Assembly (NCBI GenBank): GCA_036872755.1
Contig: JAVHNS010000006.1
Location: 248,001-312,000, forward strand
DNA length: 64,000 nucleotides
Direction of reading: 5' to 3'
DNA from: Orbilia blumenaviensis
Taxonomy: Eukaryota; Ascomycota; Orbiliomycetes; Orbiliales; Orbiliaceae
In this document: positions 35,311-46,026 of the stretch, one piece after another
How the letters are laid out: every line of letters starts with the position of its first letter
How positions within the stretch are numbered: position 1 is the first letter of the stretch
The notes under the pieces: generated by a model
The model's input: the letters and a program-made list of their open reading frames with translations, nothing else
Database searches by the model: none
What the model was told of the DNA's origin: nothing
Position numbers and translations under genes: made by a program

Positions 35311-36638
35311 TCAAGAAATATGCATTTCTATGGCCTCCTCCATGATAACATCAGGGTGGCATTGAAAGATATGCGCCATGATCCATTTTCCTGGAAACTC
35401 CGCTTTGGGCTTATGGTCATACTTAGGAGCATGAAGGGGCATACCCCGAGGGCAAAATTTACATTCAACTTCCTTCAATCTTATGTCCTTGAAATATTCC
35501 CCGGAACTGGTAGCATTGACCCACTCTATCATCCAACGTTTGATGTATTTCTTAAGAGGGATGCTTTCGAGGGTAGTAGGCTGTGTATCAACTCCACCAA
35601 AGAGTGCCTCGAGGTAAAGAAATGCCCTGATGGAGATTATAGATTTTTCGACCACCAGGTCTTCAGCCTTTTCAATGTTTCCATAGAACTCTTTACAAAT
35701 CTCGACAAGCTCAGCGGTAAGATCATTGGAAGGGTCATCCTTAGACTCAGTGGAGAAGGGACGAGCCCTTTCATCAATCAGAGCTTTCTCGACGAAAGTG
35801 CGGAGTTTCTCGACCGGGACAATAGAATGGAACCGCTTATAGGATGCTTTGTATAAATTCACCACTATCTGAGCAGCGTAAAAGGCGGCCTTGATGTAGT
35901 CTTTCATTCCATGTTGAAACCGAAGCGCAAAGCTTTCTGGTTCGGAATAGGCAGCTTGCCTCCTACCTAGGCATTCTTCGATAATTTGGGAGGCGATATC
36001 GGAAGAGCTGGGTTGCTCATCAACAATTGCTTTGGCCTCGACCTTGCTGATGATGATTTGGTTGATATTTTTATGCATCTTTTTTTCATCGACGGAATGT
36101 TTAACACTCTGAATTAAGTTGGGTAGGTTTGGAATCCTTCGATGTGATCTTTTGAAATTTTCGTAGTCTGACAATAGAGAATAAAATTGTTTAGTATATT
36201 GCATCCACCAAGAGTCTAAGGGTTCCTGTAGCACTCACAATCGTAGAACTCCATGTGACAGTCGGCGCAGATCAATTTTCCTCCTGTCATGGTCGTACTT
36301 CCATCGTGTATGAAGAGCTTTACCTTAGAGTTTTGCCACATAGACTCCCCCAAACAGTGGGAGCATCTCTTTCGCTGAGTAACCGAATTGATGACTTGAA
36401 CAGCCATTTTATACCAATTTTGGGCGGGGTCAAAAGGTGTGCGAGAATACTCCCTATTGGCGCTGCCCAACGGCCTCGGCGGACAGAGCTTTGAAAACCA
36501 GAGGAACTTTTTTTTAGGACCAAACATAGATCGAAGTCGCTGACAAGTCCGAGAAAGAGCAACAAGATCTTTAGCAACTAGATAAGTTGCAATCTGGTTG
36601 TGAATGCTCTTTGGCAGGGACAGTATATTCGTAGCCAT
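35311..36638 (-). CDS. FbZ-F: F-box protein with two zinc-type motifs (418 aa, 2 exons)
   Basis: Exons are 36638-36239 and 36167-35311. The phase-1 intron has donor GTGAGT, branch ACTAAAC and acceptor TGTCAG. The F-box is at about 4-40 (NILSLPKSIHNQIATYLVAKDL). CxxC pairs are C92/C95 and C124/C127, with the intron six codons after C127. Exon 2 has the family motif NLYKASYKRFH and an LFGG motif. It ends with C369/C372 and H399/H404 (HIFQCHPD). It is the shortest complete member and sits 14 kb from the other copies, so the family is dispersed as well as tandem. Role inferred: SCF substrate adaptor. Confidence 0.87.
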
Positions 36639-37214
36639 ATTGGAGTCCGAGACGCAACGAGGATACTGGACCTGCCAGATCTTTATTGCGATCGCTTATT
36701 CGACGAGCTCGATAGTGTAGTTGGAAGGGTGTATAGGAGGCCAGGTCTCAAAAGCTTAATTGCTTTTGTAAAGAAATATTCTAGGAAGGAAGAGTGAAAA
36801 AGACTTGAGTGGTCCAAGTGCTGTTGATGGCCATGCAGATGAATAAATATATCTACGAAGGTACATGAGGGAAAGTTGAAGTAGCTGATTGGGGCGCAAA
36901 TTTGACTGACGAGTACGCTACTATAGACGGACGTAGCCAAGGCCCTACGGCCCCTGCCTTCAGAAATTAGCCTTTGTCATCATGATACTACTTTATGTAA
37001 CAAGATCTCATCATATCTATATTAGCATATAGTGTTAGGTAGCAAGTTGATCTTAGCATATCCTAAGAATCTTTTGGGAAAAAGAAGTAATAACTAAGAG
37101 ATATGGGTATAAAGAAAGGATCTGTCTTTGTATTATGATATCTAGACTCCACGTGCGGCAAAATAATAGCCGTATATAGAGCGCATCTACAGACGCTGAC
37201 GGTGAATAAGACTA
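36639..37214. other. Intergenic region, no gene seen
   Basis: FbZ-F promoter and 3' flank of the next gene. Short frames at 36600-36940 look like shadows or chance. Confidence 0.45.
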
Positions 37215-38207
37215 TTATAAGTCTATGTCAAGATCCATGCTGTCTTCAGATACCGAGCCGTGCTCACTCAATTCGGAAACATCGCTCAGCTCGCCGGAAC
37301 GGTGAGTTAGCTCGGTATCATCTTTTTCCTCGACTATAGATAGAGGCTTTCGCGTCCTCCCTCGATCCGCTTCAAGCTTTTCCACCATAAATTCCAACTC
37401 CTCGACTTCAGTCGGCGAAAGATCGGCCTCCATATCAACTTCGCGTGCTTCGAGGATGCTTGTGATTAACTGTGCTCCTCCACATGTATCTGCAGCCCGT
37501 TTGATCACCATAAATCTTTTCAGATCTTCAGCTGACAGCCTTTCCATCCTCCTAGGTCGGTGGTTCGTTGTAATCGGTTTCATGGGGATGTAGACCGAGG
37601 CCTTAAGTTGGCCTTCTTCAAACGATCGATCTAAATCTTCTGCCCAAATCCAACCCATACGACTCATTCCCTGAAGCTGCAACCCAATAAGGTCATAGAC
37701 GTCCGTCTGTTTTTTTCTAAATAAACTCCGCTTCTTCATACAGTATGGGGCAGAGTATTCCACTCTCTTCGTTCCAAGTGTTGCAGCAATGACTTTCAGT
37801 GGGCGGACGTCGCTTGCTTTCGACAGATGCTCTCGGAGCAGGTCGCAGACTTCGATATTAAAAAACCGGCCGAGGACAACGCTGTGAATCTGCACATCTA
37901 GGGGTGGTCTTCGGGTTTGTCTGAAACTGAGAGTGAGGGGGTATTGGCCTATCGGAGTAGCTGATATGAGGAGCTGCCCGACGAGTGACGCAGGGTCCTT
38001 TCCCGTGTCTTTGAAAGGAATGGGTTTGACATTTTCCGGATTCGCGAGGGGGGCCTTCAGGTTTGCTGACCTCCTAGACCGAAGCATCTTGAAATGATGG
38101 AGGTGATTCCAGAAGCCAATAGCAAGTGGAGATGGTGATGGCAGTAGTCGATGAGTGAAAGGAGGTTTTGGGAACAGGCTCCTTTCAAGTTGGAGCGTCT
38201 CTAACAT
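37215..38207 (-). CDS. Protein of unknown family, long member of a divergent paralogue pair (330 aa)
   Basis: Uninterrupted frame. The first ATG is at 38207; an internal ATG at 38087 (MLRSRRSANLK) is an equally good start, since the preceding 40 residues show no conservation. The conserved block starts at DPASLVG and contains YPLTLSF, a basic/hydrophobic middle (PLKVIAATLG) and LIGLQLQGMSRMGWIWAEDL, matching the neighbour at 38545-39144 point by point. The remaining 120 residues are acidic and probably disordered, ending SMDLDIDL. No signal peptide or membrane segment is evident, so it is probably intracellular. Function unknown. Confidence 0.72.
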   Translation of the reverse strand: MLETLQLERSLFPKPPFTHRLLPSPSPLAIGFWNHLHHFKMLRSRRSANLKAPLANPENVKPIPFKDTGKDPASLVGQLLISATPIGQYPLTLSFRQTRRPPLDVQIHSVVLGRFFNIEVCDLLREHLSKASDVRPLKVIAATLGTKRVEYSAPYCMKKRSLFRKKQTDVYDLIGLQLQGMSRMGWIWAEDLDRSFEEGQLKASVYIPMKPITTNHRPRRMERLSAEDLKRFMVIKRAADTCGGAQLITSILEAREVDMEADLSPTEVEELEFMVEKLEADRGRTRKPLSIVEEKDDTELTHRSGELSDVSELSEHGSVSEDSMDLDIDL

Positions 38208-38544
38208 ATTTCCCCAAATGTAGAACACCAAACACCATCACCGCTGTAAAGACAAGTACCGCGAGTTTGATCAAGATCAACCCATCTTCCCATCAGTAAC
38301 CCTGCTACTTGGAGAGGAATCAAAAGAGATATTAAGCTATCACATCTATGACCGGTCTAGTAAGTGGAATAACACTAATCAGATTCCCTCTGTGGTGTCT
38401 TATTCAATGGAACTAACTAAGACACCTTTCAACCCAGCAACAACACCAAATTCCTGATCTGAAAGTATTGAACATCAGAATCCATCAGAATCCAAGTATG
38501 TATCCTGTCATGGGTCGGATTGGCTCCGCTAATGTCCCGCTAGA
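38208..38544. promoter_or_regulatory. Shared divergent promoter region of the paralogue pair
   Basis: About 340 bp separate the two start codons of the head-to-head paralogues, so the two promoters must share this segment. A short direct repeat (CATCAGAATCCA/ATCAGAATCCAA) is at about 38472-38495. No specific factor site can be named. Confidence 0.4.
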
Positions 38545-39144
38545 ATGAGTATCCGTCTCAAACCCCGTCCGGAGCATATCCGTCACATGACCAATTCCCT
38601 GGACCCAGCTAGTCTCATCGGCAAGCATGTCATCGGATTTTTTGATGACTATCCGCTCTATTTGATACTTTATGAATCACCAAAAAAGCCTCTTGAGATT
38701 CATTTTGGTGGTGAATATGGTGGTGGCAAAGACTTCGAGTACTTCATTGATGACCACCTTCGTAATGCGCTGGAAGAAGCTGCAAAGAAAGGGGCCAAGG
38801 AGCCCGTAAAGATCATTGACGCCCATGTGGGTGAAGTCACAAAGAAGTACACGGTTCCGCATAACGAGAAACTTCCTCAGCATAACGGCAAACTCTGGAA
38901 TGATAGATTCACTTGCGTTGGGTTCCAACTGGAGGGCATGAGAGAAATTGGTTATATGTGGGGAGAGGATACCGAAAAGGCCTGGGACGAGTTTTGTCTT
39001 TATTGTGGAACCTTCATTGCGACTGATAAGCAGCTCGAGATGATGGAGCTAGAATATCAGCAAAATCAAAGAGAAAAGGACTTGATGTTGAAAAATCAGA
39101 GAGAAACGCAGCATTGGAACGACGCAAAACTGGCACTGAAATGA
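38545..39144 (+). CDS. Protein of unknown family, short member of a divergent paralogue pair (199 aa)
   Basis: Uninterrupted frame from an ATG at 38545. It shares with the minus-strand neighbour the order of motifs DPASLIG, YPLYLIL, PVKIIDAHVG, a Tyr-x-x-Pro site (YTVP) and VGFQLEGMREIGYMWGED. The common pattern is GxQLxGMxxxGxxWxED. After this core there is a short helical, Gln/Glu/Arg-rich tail in place of the long acidic tail of the neighbour. No known domain is recognised. The compact form suggests that residues 20-160 are the functional core. Confidence 0.75.
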   Translation: MSIRLKPRPEHIRHMTNSLDPASLIGKHVIGFFDDYPLYLILYESPKKPLEIHFGGEYGGGKDFEYFIDDHLRNALEEAAKKGAKEPVKIIDAHVGEVTKKYTVPHNEKLPQHNGKLWNDRFTCVGFQLEGMREIGYMWGEDTEKAWDEFCLYCGTFIATDKQLEMMELEYQQNQREKDLMLKNQRETQHWNDAKLALK

Positions 39145-40431
39145 CCTCGGAGGCGAATTGCCTATTGATTGGTGTGTGGTCACGATACTACTATCCGGGA
39201 GCATGATTGGCTAATTCATGAAAGATATATGATTTAGGCTACTTATAGACTCCTGGGCAGGACTTGGTTCGTGAATTTGGAGTGGCACAAGAACTTAACT
39301 ACTCAAGCACATACTGTGTCAGAACAATGGAGTTTTTGAATACCTTATGGGGGTATTGCCGCTACAATATCCCATTGATACCGCATTTTTTGATGACAAT
39401 ACCGTTGTAATGCAAACTACAATACCGTACTGATGCCGTATTAACCCCCAAGACCTTTCTGACACAGTAATCTAACGTGCTACACCACGTTAAACGATAA
39501 TAATTTGCTATATAGGTCTCGGTAAACTTGGGAGCTGAGTTGAGATATTATCATTCGTTTTTATCTTGACTATGAAATAGACCCGAACCGCGGAAACTTT
39601 CTATTAAGTCTGCAATTCTCTTTCGAGGTAGTCATTACGCCATTCGGACACCACAATAGTGGCGAGTATTGGAGACTTGGATCCCTCTTATCAACCTAGA
39701 ATTCCTCTTCTGGATCTATAGCTTTAAATTATAAGCAGAGTTAAAGTTAGTTGTAGGAAGATGCATATCATAACTGATCATAGTAAAGATAATGTATTTT
39801 GATACCTTCTCACTGGGATATATAGTAGAATAGCCTTAGGTTTGCATATAGTCACATAGTGTATAAAATATGTTCTGTACCACGGTTAAGTGATTTGCCT
39901 TGACCTACGGGCGGGCATTAGGTCAGGATACCTAATTTGCCACTACAGTGCTAATGACTAGAACTAGAAAAGATTCACTTTTATCTTAATTTTCTTACAA
40001 ACGAAGCCCTTTAGCTAGAAAGGTACCGCTTTTTCACACACAACAGAAACTAAGATGAAGCATGAAGATATATAGTTGCTACTGATAGTTTATATACAAG
40101 ATTACGTCGTGAATGTTCCAAAAGAACCCAACGATGTCCTTTAACGTCATATCCATATCTTAGCATTGTTATTAACGAGCGTCTGAAAGTTCATGAAAAC
40201 AAAAATATCCAAATTCCACCATATTGAGCTACTATCTAGTCGACTCAAAAAAAGACTTAGGTTTATTGCATCAATTCGATGCACAAGGTATCATCAATAC
40301 CTCAAATAACTGGAGAACCAAATAGGCTTATCAAAAAATTAGCTGAGTTGAATTGTGTTCCTTTTCTTAAGGATACGTACATCAAGTTCTAGATCCAAAC
40401 TCTAGAAACGACAGCCGTATTTCGGGTCCAA
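39145..40431. other. Intergenic region, no gene seen
   Basis: AT-rich. A run of related phrases (CAATACC, GATACCG, AATACCG) at about 39355-39440 suggests a degenerate short repeat. No coding signal. Confidence 0.45.
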
Positions 40432-40764
40432 TTATTCATCGTCGTGGTCGTGATCATCATCGTGTTCATCGTCACAGTGCCATATGATGCCCGTGCCGTC
40501 GTTACAATCTTCCACAGGCTCGCCAATATGGAGATGACACCTATTGGTCTCATTGACATAGGGCACTACGCCAGCAACGATTGGGGGAATGCCGTTGGCG
40601 CAACAATAGTCGCACGAGCCGTGGGGCGAACCCGCGGGCGTACAGTTGCCTGGGGGGGTACACACTCTCTTCTGAAGAAGGTTGGTCCCTTGAGGCAGGC
40701 TAACTGGAGGAGCAGCGAGGGCTGCAGTAAAAAGAGCAGCGAAAGTGATGTAGATTGCCTTCAT
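40432..40764 (-). CDS. Small secreted Cys-rich protein with Asp/His tail (110 aa)
   Basis: Signal peptide about 1-18 (MKAIYITFAALFTAALAA), likely pro-region, and a kexin-type KR at 32-33. The mature part of 77 residues has eight cysteines (35, 41, 51, 54, 55, 76, 87, 97), including a CDYCC cluster. The C-terminus is a run of Asp, Glu and His (HDDDHDHDDE), which could bind divalent metal. Size, secretion signal and even Cys number fit a typical small secreted (effector-like) protein. No family recognised. A TATATA element at about 40882-40887 (minus promoter) and an AG-poor leader support expression. The plus-strand frame at 40444-40950 is its shadow. Confidence 0.75.
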   Translation of the reverse strand: MKAIYITFAALFTAALAAPPVSLPQGTNLLQKRVCTPPGNCTPAGSPHGSCDYCCANGIPPIVAGVVPYVNETNRCHLHIGEPVEDCNDGTGIIWHCDDEHDDDHDHDDE

Positions 40765-43305
40765 TTTGCAAATTTGGTTGCTTGCTTGGGAGTTTCAGAA
40801 TTTATGATGAAAGGATTTAGTAGGATGAGAATTGGTCTGAGGGGTGAGATATTGAGTGAAACCTGGGGGCTGAGAGGGTCTTTATATACACCCCTCCCTT
40901 CATCGGCTGGATCTTTGAAGGCCGTCTTCGGCCCTCTTAAAGTCTCTTAACCCCGAAATTTGTATGCATTGAAAATTTCTGACATTTATTATCAGCAACC
41001 CATATCAATGTTTGAAATAGCCCTTGACTACCTTGACGTTATCGGATGTTAATGCGGTAACGTAGATATATCTCTTGCTCAATTACAGAACAAACCATTA
41101 TTACTTGAATATGATTTGTCGACCGTGCATCGCCGAACCGCTCATGCTGGTCAGTTGATTAATTTTGATTTATCCAAGTGAAAGCTTGCATTCCCGTTGG
41201 AAATCGCAATATGAAAATGGGGGGCAATATAAGTTCCGAAAAATACTTGGTAAACTTGTTGCATTTTGGTCAGTTCGCTTACCGGGGACCTTGGCGGAAA
41301 GTCTGGTCTGTTCTTCGCATCACCACGACTTTCATACTGTCCAATTATTGGATAACCTGGCGAAAGATTTGTCAATGGCAGTAAGTATAACAGCCTAAGT
41401 TTTCTGCTCCGCCCGAGCGAGTGTGTGGGCCAAGATAGCGGTTCGGAGCCTCGCACAAGTAGCTAACACTAAGCCTCTTGGCAGCAGTTCGGAACTTCTG
41501 AGACGAATGAGTGTTCTGGCCCCCAACTTCCCAAACACCTCTCCTGTAATGGTATCATTAGGTAATTGCACATTTTTTCCCCACTGTGGAAACTTTAAGA
41601 ACTAGGATCTGAAAGCCATCTTCTCGTAGATGTAACATGCTTCGTGAACTCAGCCTTTCGCTGTGTCAACCCATTTATCGGTGCATGAGACTAGCTTGAA
41701 TACCTCGGGTCGTTCTAGCGAGGGAAGCGGACATTCAAACATGGGAGAAAAGAAATAATAGCTCAAGTATATTGCATTAGGCTTCATTGGCATGTATCTC
41801 AGACGTGAAAAGAGTGGGGGAAATTTAGCCTCGAAGAACGGCGGGAAATTCAAGACTTGTCCAAACACATGAGCTGGGCCCTGCAGGTGCCTCCAAGCGT
41901 TTTTGCGACTATCTTGGCAGCAGTTCGGAACCTTTAGGCTGAGATAATTCTCAAAATGAGACCAAAAGGCCATCTAGCCTTTCACGAAGGAAATAGCGCT
42001 CGGTGAATTACCGTGGAGCGGCCCAAACCGTTCTACTCCATGGAGTGCAGCAGTTTAGGCCTAAAATCGATAGGCTTATTTTTTCGATAGTGCAATTTGG
42101 ATTTAATCTTTTCAAAAATCTTATGAGATATAGGTTGTCGAAATCAGAAGCGCCCCAACTTTGCCCGACTATATACATGTAAGCCGGGCCGAATCTATTA
42201 ATTATGCTGGGGAACATGTTTTTGAACAATACAGGGTTATAGAAAATGCAAAAACAATTTTATCCTCCCGGCGGCCTTAGTGTTTATGCGGGTATCCGCA
42301 TCTTGGAAACCCATACCCAGGCGTAATAGATGGAGGCATGACGCATGCTATGGCGGCAAGGAAGCTGAAGAGGGTAAGCCACCTTCACATAGTTCCTACT
42401 GACGACCTTTCCAGTCATTTGATGTTGGAAAAGCTTATAGGAGAGAGCCTCGTGCTGATTTTCCAACATTGCTGGATTGTTAAGGAGAATTTCAGGGTAA
42501 CTTTGGGCTAGGAGAGCGGTCTTCAAATTGGAGGTTATTTGAAAATATAGGTTTATCATTCGTCATATTGAGCATATAACATGGTCCAATTGCCATTAAA
42601 AAGTTTGTGTATAAGGACTGCTTCTCCCAATAGCTTTCTCTAGAAGTGCTTACTAAAATTCAAGAAATTTTATTGTCTTTGGGAAATATGAAATCCAAAT
42701 CTCTAATCTCCTCGCTTGTATCAACCTATTAGAATCCCAAACCTAAGCAGATTTTGTCTACATTTTATCTTAGGTCTAATAAATTGGCTTAAATTTGAGA
42801 TACCACTGATTCGGCGGCTGGCTCAAACATTTACATGACGTAGTTTCATATCCAGGACCCCGGATATTCATAGGTAAATGGCTGGAATCTTGACGTGTTA
42901 TAACGACAACACTAATTGGTGTTGTAATCATTATTGTACTGTACTTAGGATGCCGAATCTCGGCCTCGGCCTCGGTAGATACCAGGCATATCTTGGGTAT
43001 CAGCAGTTGCAAAATCCAAAAGAATCGAATTTGTGTATCCTAGATTTTTAACACTTGCAAGTTACCATCAAATTTTAGAGCTCCACTCTCTAACTTATCG
43101 ATTAATTAGATTGGCAAAATTGGATAGAATTGTGTGCTGGCGTTGAGCTGTAGAGTAAAACTGTTTTGAAGGACCCTGTGCATTTCCAATTGTAAGGCCA
43201 ATCTTTTGAATCACATAAACAACCTGGTTTCTAGGGCTGAGACTAGTAGACAACCATCTATATATGTATGTATATCTCCAGTAGGATCGGGGCCTCCTCG
43301 CGGGG
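40765..43305. other. Intergenic region with gene-relic-like frames
   Basis: Minus-strand frames at 41151-41456, 41650-41973, 42008-42229 and 42284-42559 contain some protein-like sequence, but none has a domain and they do not join into one gene by obvious splice sites. A 19-bp exact direct repeat occurs at 41477-41495 and 41913-41931. In the minus frames both copies encode VPNCCQ, so they may be relics of one duplicated gene. Confidence 0.35.
41477..41931. repeat. 19-bp direct repeat pair
   Basis: CTTGGCAGCAGTTCGGAAC occurs exactly at 41477-41495 and 41913-41931, 436 bp apart, in the relic-rich spacer. Confidence 0.9.
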
Positions 43306-45298
43306 TTAAAATCTAGGCGGGGTCCGCCCATACCCCGGCATCCAGGGAATATGAACATCCCCCAACCCCAGAAGCCAGAATTCACTCTTTCTCAACTTAT
43401 CCCGCAAATCCCTGAGATAAATTTTATCAAGGGAAACAGGAACACCTTTGGCATCCAGTATGGCCTCGCGCACCATCGCTTTCGGATTCACATGGTCCCG
43501 ACCATGTCCACTGACAAAACATTCAACACGAGGGCAGATCGAAAACAGTGCTTGTGCAGTAAACAAGTTCGCGGCAGGGGTAAGACTAGGGCGGCCATCA
43601 TACGGCATGACCCACACGACCTGAAGTTTTCGCTGTTTGGGGCCAAAAAATACCTAATATAGTTTCAACAGCGGGGTAAACAAATTGGGATCAGGATTTC
43701 TAAGACTCCATGGGTGATTCTGCAAAGAAGTTTACGTACCAATGATTCCTGTATGCCTAACTCTTCCAATTTTGGAAACCTGGTTGCGCAGAGCGCCCTC
43801 AGTCTTGCTGTCGATATCATATCCGGAGGATCCCCCTCGCCCCAAAACTGTGGATCCCACACTAATCTCCGTAAGCCCCCGTGGCCAGAAATCGCATGCG
43901 CAATCTGCGCCAGTACACTTATGGCAGACTTTCCGGTCACCGAGTCTTCTTGATAAACATGATCTAGATACAGCTCTTCCAAGGAATTGAACCAAGCCAA
44001 CACCTCTTCAATACTTCCTTCGTCATCTCGAGTAGTCAGGTGAAAGACTTTGAGTCTAAAACCCCCTTCCTTCAAGAAAAGAGTGAGTTGTGGTACTCCG
44101 TGATAACCATCCAGTTTAAGGGTGTGAAGCGTAGACGCATTGAGCGCGTGTCCCAGCCATGGTTTAAAGTATTCTGGACCGAAGCGTGAGACTGATAGGT
44201 ATCCTAGGTTAGGAAATAGGATGCCATGACGGGTCGGCGGCCCGAAGCCTTCCGAATTTAGAAAAAAGGACGCCCACCCAGTCACTATCCCCTCCTCAGA
44301 GCTTGATAAGGTAGTCCTTGAGCCCCTTGGTAAGCCCATTTTAGTGTTGCAATCTTCCCGCATAAATCGGAGCAGAGGCATTGTCAGTGATAGCGTCTCT
44401 AGATTAGACGCAACTGGTTGGACCATTCGGAATGCATATTCGATCCACCTAGTACCGTGCTCTATATCGTTTATATAAACATGTTTGAGATTCCGAGGAG
44501 GTTTGAAATCTATAGCCCGCACTTCATCCCCATCACCCATATCAATAAAAAAGCCCTCGAGAGATTGCTGATTTTCGCATAGGAGCTCTAAGATCTCGTC
44601 AGAAAGTTCCATGAACGAATTCCATCTATACCGTTTCTGTTAGCAACCCCTCTCTGCTTATCTATGGACTAGCCTTTGCCTAGCTATTTTGTTTATACAA
44701 GATTTAGAATTTAAAGATGGGGTCTTACATGAAGGAGCGTAAAATGTTCAAAGGTATGTTACGCAATATACATAGAATTGCCAAGTCCAGAGGTGCTTCC
44801 ATTTCTCCAAGTAGTTCGGCTAAATTATCGCAACCATGTGGTGCTCCGAGCTTAAAAAGCATCTGTACCTCGTTACTACGCGGATCGAACATTCCGGAAT
44901 TTTTCGGCGTTCCAGAGACAATCAGATTTCGGACATATTTTAAGCCGCTATGGTTGCGCCAAAGGAGAGCTACCAATATTTGCGAATCGATGCAAGTATC
45001 GGTGTCAATCTCAATCTCAAGGGTTTCATATAGTGCGGCCTGAGAAGAACTATTGAACATGCGGCAGGTGCGGCAAAACCGAGATAGAGTTCGCTTATCG
45101 GCCTAGATCGATAGTATTAACATAAAGTTGTTATCCAAACTGCCAATATGTTTACTCCTTTCGACGCATTACGCTATATATGTGCAGTTGACATACTATG
45201 TGCTGTGCAATAAGCCAAACTATCTCTAGCGGAAGGTATATCCCAGACTCGGCCCTTGTCCTTCCCTCCAGGGTTGCAATTGAAGGTTCCACGGACAT
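43306..45298 (-). CDS. F-box/leucine-rich-repeat-type protein (569 aa, 4 exons)
   Basis: Exons are 45298-45197, 45102-44729, 44625-43740 and 43653-43306. Introns 1 and 3 are phase 0 (donors GTATGT and GTACGT) and intron 2 is phase 2 (GTAAGA). The frame is unbroken throughout. The F-box spans the first intron (YLPLEIVWLIAQHI, then ADKRTLSRFCRTCRMF), about residues 20-55. The rest shows leucine-rich, repeat-like segments typical of fungal F-box/LRR proteins: NPLNILRSF-type, LETLSLTMPLL, LHTLKLDGY, LEELYLDHVY and LEELGIQ. The last exon begins with KLQVVWVMPYDG. The predicted role is an SCF substrate receptor. It is unrelated to the FbZ family beyond the F-box and has different intron positions. 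Confidence 0.82.
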
Positions 45299-45952
45299 TT
45301 CTCTCTATCATTTTCTTGAGTCAGAAAGATTTAGGCAATCTCCACGCCAATATCATAACAAGAACTCGAGGACCCGTACGCAGCTGTAGACGCCCACCGC
45401 GCCAATGTTGCGGATCGTGACTCGCGTGGTCGATCAACGCCGCAGCCAGACTTACAACCCAACAACTTTAACCCAACGCGGGTGAACCGATATATTGCAA
45501 ACGAGAGTTGCTGGATATCTCAAGATAGTGTCAGCATAGGCTCGTAGTATGTGTCAGCACTAAAAAGACTCAATTCAACCCCTCAACGATTGGCCAATAT
45601 TGGTCTCATCAATCGACCCGTCCCAGTTGCACGGCTGAATCCATATGGGCCAGGGTTCACCAGGCCACCATATGGGCGAAATACCTGCTAGTAAACAAGA
45701 AACTACTTGTGTATTCATAAACGGCCTCAACGCCGCCTAGGTAAAAAGGAGTCGGTACAGGCCCGTGAAATATCGGAAGTTTGAAAGCTGCCAACTGCAT
45801 GTGCGAATTCGTATTACAATGTTGATCGGTAAGACACCAGGTTGTACAGGTGTAACAGGGTCGATCTCTCCAACCACGCGACCATGTCGATCCCGACAAC
45901 ACACGACCAAAAAAAAACCAACACCCAACGCAGCAAAAAGAAAAGCACGAAT
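45299..45952. other. Spacer between the F-box/LRR gene and tRNA-Asn
   Basis: No gene supported. Near the right end, A-rich sequence (45907-45945) reads as T-runs on the minus strand just past the tRNA 3' end, acting as its terminator. Confidence 0.45.
45936..45945 (-). terminator. Pol III T-run terminator of tRNA-Asn
   Basis: On the minus strand the sequence TTTTCTTTTT follows 8-17 nt after the tRNA 3' end. Runs of four or more T stop RNA polymerase III. Confidence 0.75.
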
Positions 45953-46026
45953 CGGTCCTAGTAAGGCTCGAACTTACAACCTCCCGGTTAACAGCCGGAC
46001 GCGCTAACCAGTTGCGCCATAAGACC
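45953..46026 (-). tRNA. tRNA-Asn (anticodon GTT), no intron
   Basis: A 74-nt cloverleaf can be drawn by hand. The acceptor is GGTCTTA/TAGGACC with one G-T pair, the D arm is GCGC/GCGC around AACTGGTTA, and the anticodon stem is TCCGG/CCGGG with loop CTGTTAA (anticodon GTT). The T arm is GTAAG/CTTAC with loop TTCGAGC, and the discriminator base is G. Both internal promoter boxes are present: the B box reads GTTCGAGCC. The CCA end is not encoded, as usual in eukaryotes. It decodes AAC/AAU (Asn). Confidence 0.96.

Noticed and set aside
40444..40950. 168-codon plus-strand frame
   Set aside because: Antisense to the small secreted Cys-rich gene, which has a signal peptide and KR site.
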